54,843 bases of DNA from Chara braunii (GCA_003427395.1 BFEA01000047.1:1162202-1217044), one strand, 5' to 3'. Counted from the stretch's first letter, positions 32,692-47,600 are shown. The notes: a model not told the origin generated them from the letters alone. Numbers and translations: made by a program.

Positions 32692-35600
32692 GTGTTTGTG
32701 TGTATCACACTCTCCCTTCCCCTCCCTCCCCCCCTCCCCCCCTTCCTTTCCTCTGAGCGGAAGTAGTCGGCCACTTTTACCGAAGTAATCATGCCTCTGT
32801 CTCTGCTCAAAGAGTTGGTTTGGTATTGTTGTTGACTCTGTGAGAAGTGGTTCCTTGGGATGTGATACTGTCTGGTGCAGTCGCAACACTGGCATATCCA
32901 GTGCTGTGACCTGTTCTGTAATACTAATCATTCATCATAGCTATGTTACCTCCTGACGATACAGACGCCTGTTCTGCAACGCAAGTCACTCATAACAGCC
33001 ACGATATGCACAGGAGACTCACCGGCCGACGAGGGGTTTTCCAACAAAAGGATATTCCACATCTTTCACTCGGCCCTTTGTGATATTCTCGATGATCTGG
33101 GACAGTAGTGGCTGATGCTGGGCATATACATTGTCCACCCCCTAAAGAACATGGCAGGCAAAAAACAACAAGCAGGTCATTAGCACACCGAAACCGGAAT
33201 GCCGAACACAACACCCATCACACTGAACCTGGGGAAAGACGAAGAGAGAGATGCATCATAACAAACATACCCTTGAAAACAGCACCAAGGCCACATAAAA
33301 AATGACGTCTTGAAAGGCCACTTGAAAAATGACGGATTGAAAGACCATTAAAAAAATAACACATCTTGACTCTTGAGTAAGTGGATTTTGAAACCTGCAT
33401 TTTGCATTAAAAAAAAAGGAGTGAATCCCCAAAACTACCAAATACTGCACTCGACTTCCTGTCATTTTCTGTCCAGCTGCAATGTGGCACATATTCTTGA
33501 GAATTTCTGCATTATGCAACATCCCGCTTCGCCAAACAACAGAAATATGCCCATGACTGCAACCCGGAAGGCATCGCTTCAAGGTATTTAAAAAACAAAA
33601 ACAAATCAAACTTGAAAAAAAGCAATGCTTTGCGCAATGAGGCTCACACAGAGATGGGGCAATTCCCGAGATCGCGTTTTCTCACCAATTTTGGAAGCCA
33701 GCCAGCCAGCCATGACAGCAGAATAACTTCAATAGCGATAAATTGCATGATGTACCAACTGGTCTAGCTCAGTTGGCACAACCCAAACTTTTGATTGAAA
33801 TAAAGACCCGAGTTTGAACTCAAATGAGTGAAATACAGCAATTCTGAAAAAAAAGCCTAAGGCTGGTCAGTTGGATGATAATATCTGAAGGCTGTTGCCC
33901 TTTTGAAAAGGGGAAAAAAAAGAGACAAGAAAACATAGATAAATTGCATGATCCAGCAAAGAAAGACTTGGGAATTGCGAGGCTTCTAGACCTTAGCGAC
34001 TCTTAGTTGGCCCATAGAAAAACCGGGGCGGGTCCGTGGTGAGGGGCCCGACCAGGGGACTACACGACAGGTCCTGCATTGGGGTCCTGAGCAATCAGTC
34101 GCCCGAGTCTGGATGTAGACGGGTATGGGGAGTGCCTTGCCGGAAGGTGCAGACACCGGACAGACAAGGGAACGACAGAAGCAAGGCCGGGGCATAAGCA
34201 CATGGGGCACAGGCAGTACCATGCAGCAGCACTGAGAGAAGAAGCACCGCTTGAAGTAGATGCCAGGTTGACTCTTGGTCCCCGGCACAGAATCAGCCAA
34301 AGTTTATTCTTTAGATACCGTCGTGATTTCGTCTCTGAGAAGAGGACTTTACAATCCGTACGCATTCTACCTCTACACCCCATTACTCCGTCAGTGATTT
34401 CGTCTCTGAGAAGAGGACTTCACAATCCGTACGCCTTCTACCTCCACACCCCATTACTCCATCAGGCTTTGCCCATTGCAGAAAATTCTGCACAGCCGCC
34501 TCCCGTAGGAGTCCTGCAGGGCCATGTCTCAGTCCCAGTGCGACATTAAATAATTCCTGACTTGCACATTTGCCTTCCAACTTGATCCTGTAGTAGATAG
34601 GCAAGTCAACCCAGCGCAAACAATTTGCAACCCTAGTAGCCAGGGCAGAAGGTACTAAACATCACTGCGATTGGCCTGTGACCTGACATAGCGGGCCACG
34701 GTTAACTTCTCACAGAGATGTAGGCTGACCTGCATCTGTCAGTTGGCGAGTCCCTAAGTGCCAGGGGTCCTAGAGGGCATAGGGCCTGGAGCCTGGAGCC
34801 GCTAGCCACATACTCAAGCAGGGAACCAAGTCGGCGCCGCACGGCTGGCCCCGTGGTCCTGTCTGGGACGTTAAAGAAATCCTGAAGATGTACGGCCTGT
34901 CTACGGATAAAGCTGTTGGCTAGTCCCTTCTACATTCTAACGACCCCAGTGAGGAGTACTTAAGCCACCAGCATGTTCACCAGCCATTTTTCTCCAACAC
35001 AGCATGCATGTGTCCGCAAGTTTCGGGGGTCGGCCTACCGGAGTAAAACGGCTGGTAGCACCAGCCAAAACCAGGCCCCATACTGGTTCGTTTTTTCCTT
35101 CTTCGCACAGGGCATTTCCAGGCTCAGCAAGGGAAAGGTCGAAGGTACTGATGGTTTAAGAGTGGAACTCGGCCACAAGTTTCGGGGGTCAGCCTACAGG
35201 AGTAAAACGGCTGGTGGCACCAGCCAAAACCAGGCCCCACCCTAGTTCATGTTTTTTTGGTGCACACGACATTTCCAGGCTCGGCAAGGGAAGGGTGAAA
35301 AGTACTGATGATTTAAGAGTGGAACGTGAACAGCAGAGGATGCAAAGGATGTGGAGCAGAGGGAGAGCAGAGGAAAATAAAGGAGGGCGAAGAGGAGGAG
35401 AAGGAGAAACAGACGAACGGAGCAAAGGAGGAGGAGGGAAATTGTTGAGGAAACTGATGAGGAAGAAAAAGAAAAACAGTCTGGGTTTTGAGAAGATATG
35501 CAGGTGAAAATGCGTCAACCACTTCAACTTACAAGAGTTGAAGTTGACCCTCGCTGGTACCTCAGCGACCCCAGCTTTGCAGTCTGGAGCCACTAACCCT

Positions 35601-38600
35601 CTTGACAAACATATGGCTGCACCTTCAACTACTAAAAATTCGGAAGACTGCTGAAGCTGCTCATGCGGCCCTGAATTTTAAGCAGTTGAAGGTGGCTTCA
35701 GAACGGCCTGAGAAACAGAAGCAAATGATTGGACAAGGTAACTAGATTCGGTCACTCTGATGGATGTTAAATGAATGACCGCTGATCTACCAACGCAGAT
35801 AGCAGAACAGAAGATGAGCACTGAACTGACCGTGGCAGCAACCCTGGCACTGAATGGGACAGAGAACATGGAATTGGTGCCAGACCAGGTTGAGGGCATC
35901 CGCAAATCACAGGATGAGTCCTAGGAGGTGATGGAAGGCAGATTCAAAGCGACGGCTGAAAATTTTGGGAAACTCCTGGAAGCGCTTGAGACAGGGTGAA
36001 ATGGAGATCGTGGAGATGGAGATGGAGATGGAGGAAATGGAGAAGGACCAGTTAGTGGAAGCCTGAAGAAGATGCATCGGATGACCGAGATGGAGATGGA
36101 GATGGAGGAAATGAAGTTGATACGGTGCAGAGATGGAGGAAATGGAGATGGAGATGGAGATAGAGATGGAGCTAGAGCTGGAGCTGGAGATGGAGATGGA
36201 GATGATGGAGATGGAGATGGGAGATGGAGATGGAGATGGAGATGGAGATGGAGATGGAGATGGAGATGATGGAGATGGAGATGATGGAGATGATGGAGAT
36301 GATGGAGATGGAGATGGAGATGGAGATGGAGATGGAGATGGAGATGGAGGAAATTAAATTGATACGGTTCAGAGATGGAGGAAATGGAGCTGGAGCTGGA
36401 GCTAGAGCTGGAGCTGGAGATGGAGCTGGAGATGGAGCTGGAGATGGAGATGGAGATGGAGATGGAGATAGAGATGCAGCTGGAGCTGGAGCTGGAGCTG
36501 GAGCTGGAGATGGCGATGGAGACGATAGTGGAGGTGAACAAGATGCATCAGACGAAGGTAGGTCAAGCACTCGAGACAGGGTGAAGTCGAGATTGCCTGG
36601 CCCCTATCACCAAAAGAAGGATGAGGACTAAGTTGTTATGGATAGCAGAGATCAGAACCTACATGAAAATCCCGCGCCTTGCCGTAGATTTCCAGGTTTG
36701 GTGGGATGCTATTACTTCGGGGATGACATGAAGGCATGGGTAATGGGCCAGATACAGGAAAAGGGGTACAGGAATCACAACAATACGTATGGGGAAGAGA
36801 ACATAGATTTAGATGAGTTCATAGAAACGAAAGTTAGAGATCGGTACGGAGAAGATCTGTACTTCAGAGGAGTAACAAACTGCGTAAGAGAGAGACCCCG
36901 CAAAGTGCCAGAGTACCGAATGACCAACAGCTTACCATCTCTCACATCTCGTGGTGAAGATAGCCTCTGTACCAAGTGGTGAAGAAATCAGTAGCACTGT
37001 GTTCGGTCCGCGGCGCAGAAGCATATTTTGGATGGAGGATGCCTACATGTGGCATTCATAACTTCATAAATGTGGACAGGGATGAAAGCCAACTACATTC
37101 AACACATCTGGGGGTGCAAAACATTCCAGTGCAACAAAAGAAGAACCAAAACACCCTTAGGACTGCTGAAGGTGCTCCCCACTCCCTCTGGAAGTGGAGA
37201 ATCAGTCTCAATCACTTCATCATACGAAGGTCAAGCGTAGACAAAGTCAAGTCTTGTTTTTTTTTTGAAACAACAGCGGATGCGGCAGGTTTTGAGTTCA
37301 CAAAGGCAAAAAAAACATGCACCGGCAAAGAAAACAGGCCCGGACTTCAAAACGGCATCTGACACCACGGCCGACCCCTGCAAAATATGACACCCGGCCT
37401 GACTCCACGGCTGTTGGTACTTTCATTGCTTTTCCGAACTCATCGCCCGGCTTCTCGGCGCGTGTTCTTTATGCTTATTCGATACGATACTCAAAAGTGA
37501 CATGAACGTACTTACATCTTTCTTTCACCTTCCAGTAGTACGTACCGGTTCAGCGAATACACGAAATTCATCCTGTTACCAGCAGAAGCGAAGCCACAGC
37601 TTATCAGCTCAAGGCTTTTTGGAAGTTTTTGCACACTGGGCATAAGAATTACAGATACCCTTTGCCCATAGTAGTGATGGAGATGTTAGACTTATGGGTG
37701 AGCAGTTGCAACAGCTGACCAAAGTGTATGGTTCTCAGTTCACCATATCCTCAGTTAGACATCCGGAGACAAATCGACAAATGGGAACACGATACCTATA
37801 GGTCATGTGGAAGAGGACAACCACAGAAGCAGTATAAGGTATGGTTCCAGCACCAGGAACATGACGATGACGGATACTTGACAAAGGCAGAACTAACCGA
37901 GACCGCCCCTAAAATAGTCTCGCATTACGAGATGTCACAGAGGGGTATTTGAATTGATGACAGGGGAGAAAGACCGTAACTTTCTCAGAGGACCTTGAAA
38001 CCGGCTGGGCGGGAGTGAAGGGATTTCACAGTCGTCAGAGTGCGGTCCCAGTCCCAACGTCCTAAGGGCCCTTTCATATTTCACGCTCTGCAGAAGTCCG
38101 TGAACATTCGGGAAACGATGAAGGGCGAACATCCACGGACGGCCGGCTACCCGTACTGGTCTGGAACGTCCAAGGGAACAGAAGCTAAATCGTGGAATGC
38201 AAAAGCACAGCAGCAGTTGGCGTCGGCACACAATTTCCATTCGTGATAGTTGAATCACTGTTGCGATCTTGTGTGGCCAAGTGATGAGTGAGGCTGTAGT
38301 AAGGCAGAGAATCAACAGGCACGGGGCGCCATAGCTGAACTAGGGTAGCGAGCCATACGGCATTCAGAGAGGGAGAGGGTAGCAAGATAGAGAGAATGAG
38401 AAACTTGAGAAAGTCCTTTCTTGGTTGTTGTGGGTCGGCAGTCATAGCCACCGGGTTCTGTAATAAGACATTTCAAGCAATTTTGAGGTTCTCATATGTC
38501 GTGTTTGGTTTCCAGCTGCCGTGCAATCAAGTGTGCTCTCGGTACGGTGTGACCTGCCGCCGTTTGAAGCATGTGCTTATGGCACTTGCCAAACGGCAGG

Positions 38601-41600
38601 TAGTCTAGTGAGAGGATATGAAAGACCAAACAGTAGCAATGGTTACCCGGAATGAAGGTATCAAAGGTACATTAACTCAGCATATAGACCGGAGTATGAA
38701 GAGTCCTGCAATTCAACTGTGAAAGTTCCCTCGATAACACTCTGCATCGGAAGAAGTATGCACTGGCTAACCACATAGGAGGGAGAAAATATTCAAGAAT
38801 ATGTTGACAAAAGTGCAATGACACACTGGAATCTGTCCAGAGAAAGAAAGGAAGAATGAGCAAGGACATGAAGGCTCCACCCATGACTTGGGGTTGCGTG
38901 ATGGATTCATAGCGCATGCTTTTCATGCCTCCTGAATGACTGTGGTGAGGATGCACTTCATCACAACAGTGGTAGTACAGGCGAAGGTCGGTCCAAAAAA
39001 AAACAAAAGGGCGACATCACAGGTATCCAGTACTATCAATTCATGATGGCCCTCAATGACCTGAACTCAGCCTCCAGCAGAACTCAGCCTGCACCTGAAC
39101 TCAGCCTCCAGCAGAACTCAGCCTGCACCTGAACTCAGCCTGCACCTGAACTCAGCCTGCACCTGAACTCAGCCTCCACCTAAACTCAGCCTCCACCTGA
39201 ACTCAGTCTGTAGCTGAACTCCAGCCTCCAGCTGAACTCAGTCTGTAGCAGGTGGCAGAATGAAGACCTGCACAATGGGAGAGACACAATATAGTCTGCT
39301 CAAATGCCAGCTTTCCTTCTTATACCATCCAGAGCTGCAGAATGGCAGAGACACAATAGTGTTGAAACGGTTTCACCCAGATTGTGCGACAGTGCAGATC
39401 CCACAGCTCGATCCCTAGGCCTACCCATACCCCGTGTGAATCTACCCGTTGACCCTGTGTGCCTTGAACCATGGCTGTGCCGGCAACCGGCCGGTTGGAC
39501 CGGCCCGGATCCAACCGGGGCCGGTTGGACCCCCGGTGGTCCAACCGGAATTCCGGTTGGGTCCAAAACTGGGTCAAAAAAAAATATTTTATTTTTTTGA
39601 AAACATGGTTGGACTGCGCTCACCAAGATCTCCCCGAATCCGCAAAGAAAACTTTGAACAGAGAAGTTTCGTTTGGGGGGTTGGGGGGNNNNNNNNNNNN
39701 NNNNNNNNNNNNNNNNNNNNNNNNNNNNNNNNNNNNNNNNNNNNNNNNNNNNNNNNNNNNNNNNNNNNNNNNNNNNNNNNNNNNNNNNNNNNNNNNNNNN
39801 NNNNNNNNNNNNNNNNNNNNNNNNNNNNNNNNNNNNNNNNNNNNNNNNNNNNNNNNNNNNNNNNNNNNNNNNNNNNNNNNNNNNNNNNNNNNNNNNNNNN
39901 NNNNNNNNNNNNNAGGGACGGTACTTCCCACCCAAAAACTTTGAAAAGGGGGGTAGGGGTTGTAGTATTAGGGGGTGCTTCGTCCAAGTTGCCCTCAATA
40001 CTGGTAGGGTGATGGTCCTGAGTGCTGGTCACACTGGGGTGTTCGTGGCAGGGTAGGGACGGTGCTTCCCACCCAAAAACTTTGAAAAGAAGGGTGGGGG
40101 TTATAGTGTTAGGGGGTGCTTGTCGATGGTCCTGACAGGATAGTAGGGATAGGGTGCGCTGGGAGCATCAACGTGGGGATGGGTAGGGAAGGTGGCCTAT
40201 CCTGTCAGGACAACCACCGGCTGCCACTGCCAGCAATCACTGTGGGTCTAGTCCTTGGCAACAACAACACCATGGGCTAAAAAAAAAAAAAAAAAACATG
40301 CGCTACAGCCAACCGGGGGGGAACCGGCCCGGTCGACCAGCCGGTAGGACCGGTCCGGTTCCGATTGGGGGAGGACCCCCCGGTCCTACTGGGTTTTCAG
40401 CACAGCCTTGAACCCACGACCTGTCCCTACAGTCGTAGGTCGTCGTTCTGCATGTTAGTTGGGTCATGGGGACTCGAACCGTAGACTATAGGATTAGTAG
40501 TCTTAGGGTCAGTCCAGAAGGTTAGCCCTACGTACAGCGAAGGGTCAGCCTATGTTAGCCTAGGGAGTTCTAGAAGCGTCAACTTGACCTTTCGAGGCTG
40601 TGGAAGTCAGTCCGTCAGTCTACCTAGTCCAGTCAGCAGTTCCCAGTCCTAGTCCACCTTGTCCAGTCAGCAAGTATCAGGTGGGGCTGCACACGTTTGG
40701 GCCTGGGACTGGCGGCAGGCCAGACCACCGACAAAACAGTACAAATAAAGAGGCAGCGCTCAGTCGTTCATTCATTTGCCTGCAAGCCATGCGGATGCAC
40801 TGTTGGTTCGACTTGTGCAAGGAGGTCTGCAGGTGCCCGAAGACGACGAAGGCAGAGGAAGACGACGGCGGCCATAGCCGACAGCTTGTTGACGACAACA
40901 GTGTGTGTGTGTGTGTGTGTGCGTGGAAATTCAGGGCAGATCCAAGTGCGTGCGTGCACGAGTTCAAGTGTGGCTGATGGTGGTCACAGTGGTAAGGGGG
41001 GAATTCAGACGGCGTTCAGCGGCCATAGCTGCTAGAAGTAACAAGTTGACTTAAGCTATGTCCTGGCCGAAGGCCATATCTCTGAGTTTTCTGTGTGGGC
41101 ACTAGGCGCAATCTCAAGTTTGTTGCTGATATTCGTGCTGCAGACGTTGTTTACCATCGACGTCTACATCTATGCATGTCGCGAGTGAAGTTGAGACAAG
41201 TCTCATTACAGTGTCCTCAAATACCAGCTTTTGTTCGTATATCCCCACACCTGCACAATAGCAGATACACAATGGGCTGCTGCTCAAATACCAGCTTTTC
41301 TTCTTACACCCTCCACACTTACTTTCAGTCTTCGTGCCATGTTCTGCGCCCTGTTGAAGATATCCCGATTTCCAAAAAGGTCACCAGTCCTCTTCTCCAT
41401 GCCACAATGTCTGAGGAGTGTGTACACCAGCTGCAAGAAACCAAACCCAAACAAACTGTCAGGATGATGACATGTGAAACAACTCGCAGCGGAAATTGTT
41501 TGACTCAGTCAAGCTTAACAATGATTACTCATAGCTGTCGAGCAGAGGAGAGTTTACGACCACTAAATCAGCAGCACAAATTGTCGAATTGCCCATCTCT

Positions 41601-44600
41601 ATACATTGGCGGACACAGCACCGACTGAAGACGTAATGTTGACAAAACACAGAGCCGACAACACAAACAGGATAACAGGAATGAAAACACCAGCCTTGTA
41701 GAAAACCGCGAGTTGCTGACTCCAAAATTTTCGCAGCTCGGGGCTACCAGACCACAATGCTGGCGGCACAGCCCAAATAAAAAAAAGCAGTGCGCCACTG
41801 GCCATTTGAAAAAGCTTGGTGTGCGGTGCATCGCCTACTGGCTCAGGCGTACTGGCGGTTTCAACTCATTGTCTGCGATATGTTCTTGCCTCCTTGCTCA
41901 CAGAGACTGAGAGAAGCCATTGCTCCACAGAAACCCATCCTGCAAACAAGGGTGAGTTTCACTATGAAAATGCATCATATTGCCAGTAAAAGATGTGCAC
42001 TGCTCACCCCTGGTTTGAACTTTGAAGGCTTCGATGCCAGCTTGGTCATGAGCTGCTCCCGTTGCCTTGAGTTATCTCTTTCATACCGCAACGAGTATAG
42101 CATGACAAGCCGCAACCGGTCCAGGTCTGTAACCATTCGATTGTCAAGCTGTCCCATAACAGCCTGCAAAACCATCAACCTCAACAATGTCAACAACTAA
42201 ACAGTTATGTTCCCAGAATACTGCTCCTTCAACCAGTTGTCTATGTGCTTTTGCACATCATGGACCACTTGTTTCACATAACAGCCTCAAAGGTGAAGGG
42301 CATTGTTTGGCTGCCATGTTGCCAGGCAACACACCAAGACTGCTGGTATAAACATCAAGACACAACCATTCCATCCTTAGTCTCTCCATAAGATAAAGTG
42401 ATATGTTGGCTTCCATAAGTGACACATTGCTGATCATAGTATGATAAGAAGCTGTGTTCTAGACAAAGTTACAAACAGATCAGTTTGATTTCTCACCATA
42501 TGCGCTCTTACTGGCAATCGACAACACACAATCAATGTGTTGAATTGCATTCACGCCGAAAATACCGGTGGAACAGAGTAACTCACCAGAGGGATTACGG
42601 CACTGATTACAACGACTATCTCAACCGCAATAGCTCTGCAAGTGCCACAGCCACGCCAGGGCTGCACAGAATCAAACAGCACTTCCGATTCCCATCTGTA
42701 TGCAACGTTTGGGGACAGATGGAGCTACAGAGGGGCTGACGGACCAACCGACGGACCGACCTGCTGACTGACCGACTAGCCAACCAACCGACAGACGGAC
42801 AGACGGAGCGACCGTGCCACTGAGACAGACGCATACAGACAGAAAGACAGACCCATACACAAACACACACCGGCTGACTGACCAACAGTTCTGTACACAG
42901 TGCAGCCCCACATGATGATTTTCAAGATGATGATGATGATGATGAAAACTCCAATGAGTCGATGACCGAATAGTGAAGAAGATAACACCAATGATGATGA
43001 AGACCTACCGTCTTCACCTGAATAGAACGCCCGGTCATTATTGCTGTGTCTGGTCTGAAAGTTGCACCAAATACAGCTACAATGACTGGGTGTTCTATTC
43101 GGGTGAAGAAGGTAGTCCCGACAACGACGACTGTTCTCTCGTTGACAACCCCTGCTGTCACTCTGATTGCTTACTCCATGATCGAGGTCTCTCTCTCTCT
43201 CTCTGCCTTCCTCTTGATCTCCCTTCTCTATTTCTTCTCACTGTCAGTATGTGTATGGGGTGAACCCTCCCTAGGGGAGGCCCAATCAATATGACAATAC
43301 TCTCACATCAAATAATGACAACAACAAAAAGGAAAGCACAATGCAGCATTCTTCTATAAGCAAAAGCAGGAAGGGGAAACTGATATGTTCATACTGGCAA
43401 GGAACCAATGGGATGCCGTGCGCCATGAACCCCTCTCCCCTCCCCTTCCTCCTCATCCCACTTTAAACCATGACAAACCGGGAAGTCCATATCAGCAGTT
43501 TGGAAAAAAGAAATAAGGACGAAAACAGCAATGGTGTTGATTTCCTGCTCCCCACGCCAGGAAATGAACAGTAAAGTGGTGACATCTCCGCTTCCCCTCC
43601 TCTTTCTGTTCCCTTCCCCTGACACTCACGAATGCTTGCATCCGGAGGACAAAGGCGAAGGCAATGGCTTTCTTTGTTTTCCCCAAATTCTCAAAAAGAG
43701 ACAAAAACAGAACCTGTCAAGCGGATGTCAGATCTCCAAAAGAACCGTTTGCAAATCTTCCCTCCAATAAACACAGCGGGCCGTTGCAGCCCCGCGATGC
43801 AAAAATTGTGCAAAGATCCAGCGGATTGACCGCAATCCAAGGAGAACAACAATTGGCATTTCACAGCAAACACAGCCTACTCCAGAGCTCAGCCGTAGGA
43901 CCGTGCGACCACAAGGCCAACGACGCACGAGAACCCAAACTCGGCGGATATCAATTCGCCCGCTGTCAGCGACTTTCACAATGTTGGTTAGATAACACAG
44001 CTCCGCATTGCCTGGGGCTACCGTCTTGACCCGAAATAACGCCTGGGGGTTGTATACGAATACAACGCCCGCCATGCGTTATATTTGTTTATAACGCCCG
44101 GGCATTATATTCAGTAAACTGGTGTCAAGTCGCGGGCCCAAAATTCCGAAAAACAAAAACTCAAAAAATTCTGAAAAAAAAAAAGAAAGTCGTCCAGAAT
44201 TGCAATGTGGCCATCTTTTGGCTGAGGGTCACTACAGAATTCCCTATAAGCTCGGAAATAAAAAATAAAAACAAAAAATCAAACCGAAATACGCCCCTTG
44301 GAAGTCAAAACCCCTTTCAACCCCCTTTAAAACCGATGTATACCCCCCTCCCCGCCCTTTCAAACCCATGTATAGTACCTCTACAAGGCACTCTGCCCAT
44401 GGAACATTCAAAAAGAACGCCTGGGCATTCTATTCGAATGCAACGCCCGGGCGTTATATTCGAAGGGGCGTTCTATTTGAGAAAAAGTGAGTAAAAACGA
44501 AAATCTGATCTTTTTAGGGTAAGTTGAATATAATGGCCAGGCGTTATTTTCGGGTGAAAACGGTAGTCAATTCGATGATGATGCCTCACTACTAAAAAAT

Positions 44601-47600
44601 TGGTGCGTGTTGCACCTGACTCGTCTGCTTTAATGGTGCACATGCAACTCCTAGCAGAACGATTACGAGCACTCAAACGCTCTTAAACAAGGACCACCTG
44701 GTCTATGACCTCCGTTAAACTCATATGCTCTTTTAGTTTGCGTCTATACTTTTTATTACTTTCCCTTTTTTTGCAGTACTAGAAAAACATCATAATTCAG
44801 TAACTGCGAAGGCTAACTAAATTGCATTCTGCATATTCCTTCAGCAAGCGTGGCAGAGCCGTACGGGGCCGTGCTGGTCCTTTTTTAATTTTGTGCCAGG
44901 ATTGCCAGGCACCTCACTTGGACTTCACCCAGGCAGGCTGCCAAGTGTTGTGTCGCTCCCAAAACACCTCCGTACAGGCCCCTACTGGTCCTTTTTTAAT
45001 TTTGCGCTGCCAGGATTGCCAGGCACCTCACTTGGACTTCACCCAGGCAGGCTGCCGAGTGTTATGTCACTCCCAAAACACCTCTTTTCCTATTTTTCTT
45101 CCTTATTTTTTTCATTTCCAATCGTTTCGATGTGATTTTCACGGTTGCATTATTCAGGTGCAGCTTCTCCGTACGCTTGGCCCAGCTTGCTTTACTTTCA
45201 AAGACGAGGACTAGACGTACTGCTGGTTTAGACAAAACCCATGGAGTTCCGGCAAACTACCATCTTCACTGGAATAGAACGCCTGGTAATTATCGCCGTA
45301 TCTGGACTGCAAGCTGCACCAAATGCAGCTATAATGACCTGGCGTTCTATTGGGGTGAAGACGGTAGGTCAGGAGATCGGTGGTTTTCAGGGGGACATCA
45401 GCACAGAGAAAGAGAGGCCCTTTTGTGCATTGATCGATCCACACGGACATACACAAGTCCTCAGACAGAACCAACACCTCGCATTCATAGACAACAGTCA
45501 GGCACAGATGTGTACAAAGGTCTGCCTATGTATCTGCGGGTGGGAGACTGCCTTGAGGATATTCTAGCGAGTGCAAGCGAGCTCCAGGCAGAGGGTTACC
45601 TCAAAAGCGGCAGCCTGACCTGAATTGCACGCCAGTTCCTGTTCTGTCTGCGAAACGGACATCAGCTGTCTCTCGTCCACAATCTGGCTCAGCTCTGACA
45701 TCAAAGTGACATGTTTTGAGACATTGCCCGACAGTTTTCGATATTCTGGGTAGTTCTCCACGAAGCGCGCCATGTCCTCTGGAATTCCAACGGCAACAAA
45801 AGCAACCCTTCAGTCAAACGCAAGGGACACTAAGATGACTCTATATACGCCTTCACTCCACGGCCATAACCACATGCCAACTAGGGTTCTCTCCTGAAGC
45901 CCAAAGGCAAACTCCTGTCCCTACAAAAAAAAAAAAAAAAAAAAAAAAATCCCCCAGCCCCCCAAAAGGACGGACATAAATGACCAAAACAAATGAGACC
46001 AAATTGAGGTTAGGAATGGCTGCTGCCCAGTTTTTTCTATATAAGATACGGAGAGGCTACATTGGCAATCCCATGCAGAAGCGCCAACGGAGAGGACACA
46101 GATCTCAATTTCTGAGGGCCGCTGGCCTAGTGCAAGAACAATGAAGGAGCCGCCCACTGTGTATACCTACCTATGCTCTGAAGATTCTGATTGCTCTTTG
46201 CACGCTGCTGAAAATCATCCACCATTTTCTTGATGTTCATGCCCAAATCGCCAAAGTTCTCGAACATGTTTGCCTTGAAGAACGGGTCCTGCTCCGATGA
46301 TAGCACCACTTCCTGCACACAAAGCCAATTCACATGTTGTATAACTTTTATTGCCTGAAATTGATCACCTTTTCCCCTGATGAAAGGCCTTCCATGATGC
46401 AGACCCCAAATTCGGATCTCAGGGTCAGATGCCCAGGTCAAGAAAAGACCGAGTTCGTCAAACTCAGAAAAGTCACAATCGGGTACCTCAGCAGTCTGGT
46501 CCAACAGGCACCCAGCAAACAGTCACATCTCAGGGACAAGAGTCACGTCTCATAATAAAAAGCCATTCAGAAGAGTCACATGCCACGAGTGAAAAGGCAG
46601 ATTCGCCAAGCAAAGGTCATGTCTCAATGGCAAGAGTCACGCTTCTTAGTGAAAAGTCATACCGAAGAGTCACATGATCACATCCCACGAGTAAAGGTAG
46701 CATCACAGGCAAAAGTTGTGACCCACAGGCAGGAGCCACTGTCCACAGTCAAAAGTCATGTTCACAAGTGAAAAGTCACGACTCAAAGGCCCAAGCAGCA
46801 GCAGTCCAATGGAAATTCGGGAAGGTTCCAGGCCTTGACATTCAGAAGCAGACAGGCCGTGGGGATGTGGAACCGGAACCAGTCAGGACCCAAGAAATAG
46901 AGGCTGGCACGAGTTGAAGTGCAAACCAAGACTACAAAAGGACTGGCCAGCCTCACTTTCGGGCAGATTGCTCATTCGCAAGAAGTGTGGAAGTGCTGGT
47001 GCACTTGTGCGCTGAAGTGAGGAGCAGAGCGCTGAGGCCAGAGCGCTGCGTAAGTGAGGGAGAGAGAGGAAGATAGCGCTGGCCGGGAGAAGGCATCCAT
47101 AGCTGCGCCAGTGCAGAAGTGCTAGTGCTAGTTGTTAATAGTAGACTCCAGAGGGGTTAGTAGGGTTGACGGTGGGTGTATTCAGAGTAGATCCATGAAG
47201 TAGAAGTTAGTGAGTGTGAACGCATGTACGGAGAGAAGACGCAGCGAGGTCATAGCTAGGGAGAAGACCAGCAAGGTGGAGAGAAACATAAGAGGGAAAA
47301 ACAGAAGGGAAGAGATACTTACCTGAGAGTTTATGCTGATTATTGGTTACCTATTGGCACGCGCTGATGAGCGCTGGTGACCCGAACTCTTATTGCTCTT
47401 GTAATACTTTCTGGAAAAGATAAGCTGCGCTACCTGGTCTTCATTTCTCTGGTCTCCAGTGTGAATTCCGTGTGAACTCATACATGCATGTGGGGTGAAT
47501 ATGTGCACTCATTGGTGTTGAACTAGGAGGTTCATTGCACTGAAGTCTTAGCCGGTCGAAGCAATTGACAACAACATCCTTATAATCAGGTCTGACTCTT

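Noticed and set aside
36072-36631. Long Met-Glu, Gly-Asp and Ser-Pro repeat proteins
   Set aside because: Every frame of a GGAGAT array is open on both strands; no gene structure supports coding.
41095-41628. 177-codon plus-strand frame
   Set aside because: It runs antisense over VPS45 exon 8, whose coding on the minus strand is clear.
25207-47545. The two 1.1-kb repeats as LTRs of one giant element
   Set aside because: VPS45 exons lie between them, no retroelement genes are arranged as expected, and no TG...CA ends or target duplication are seen.
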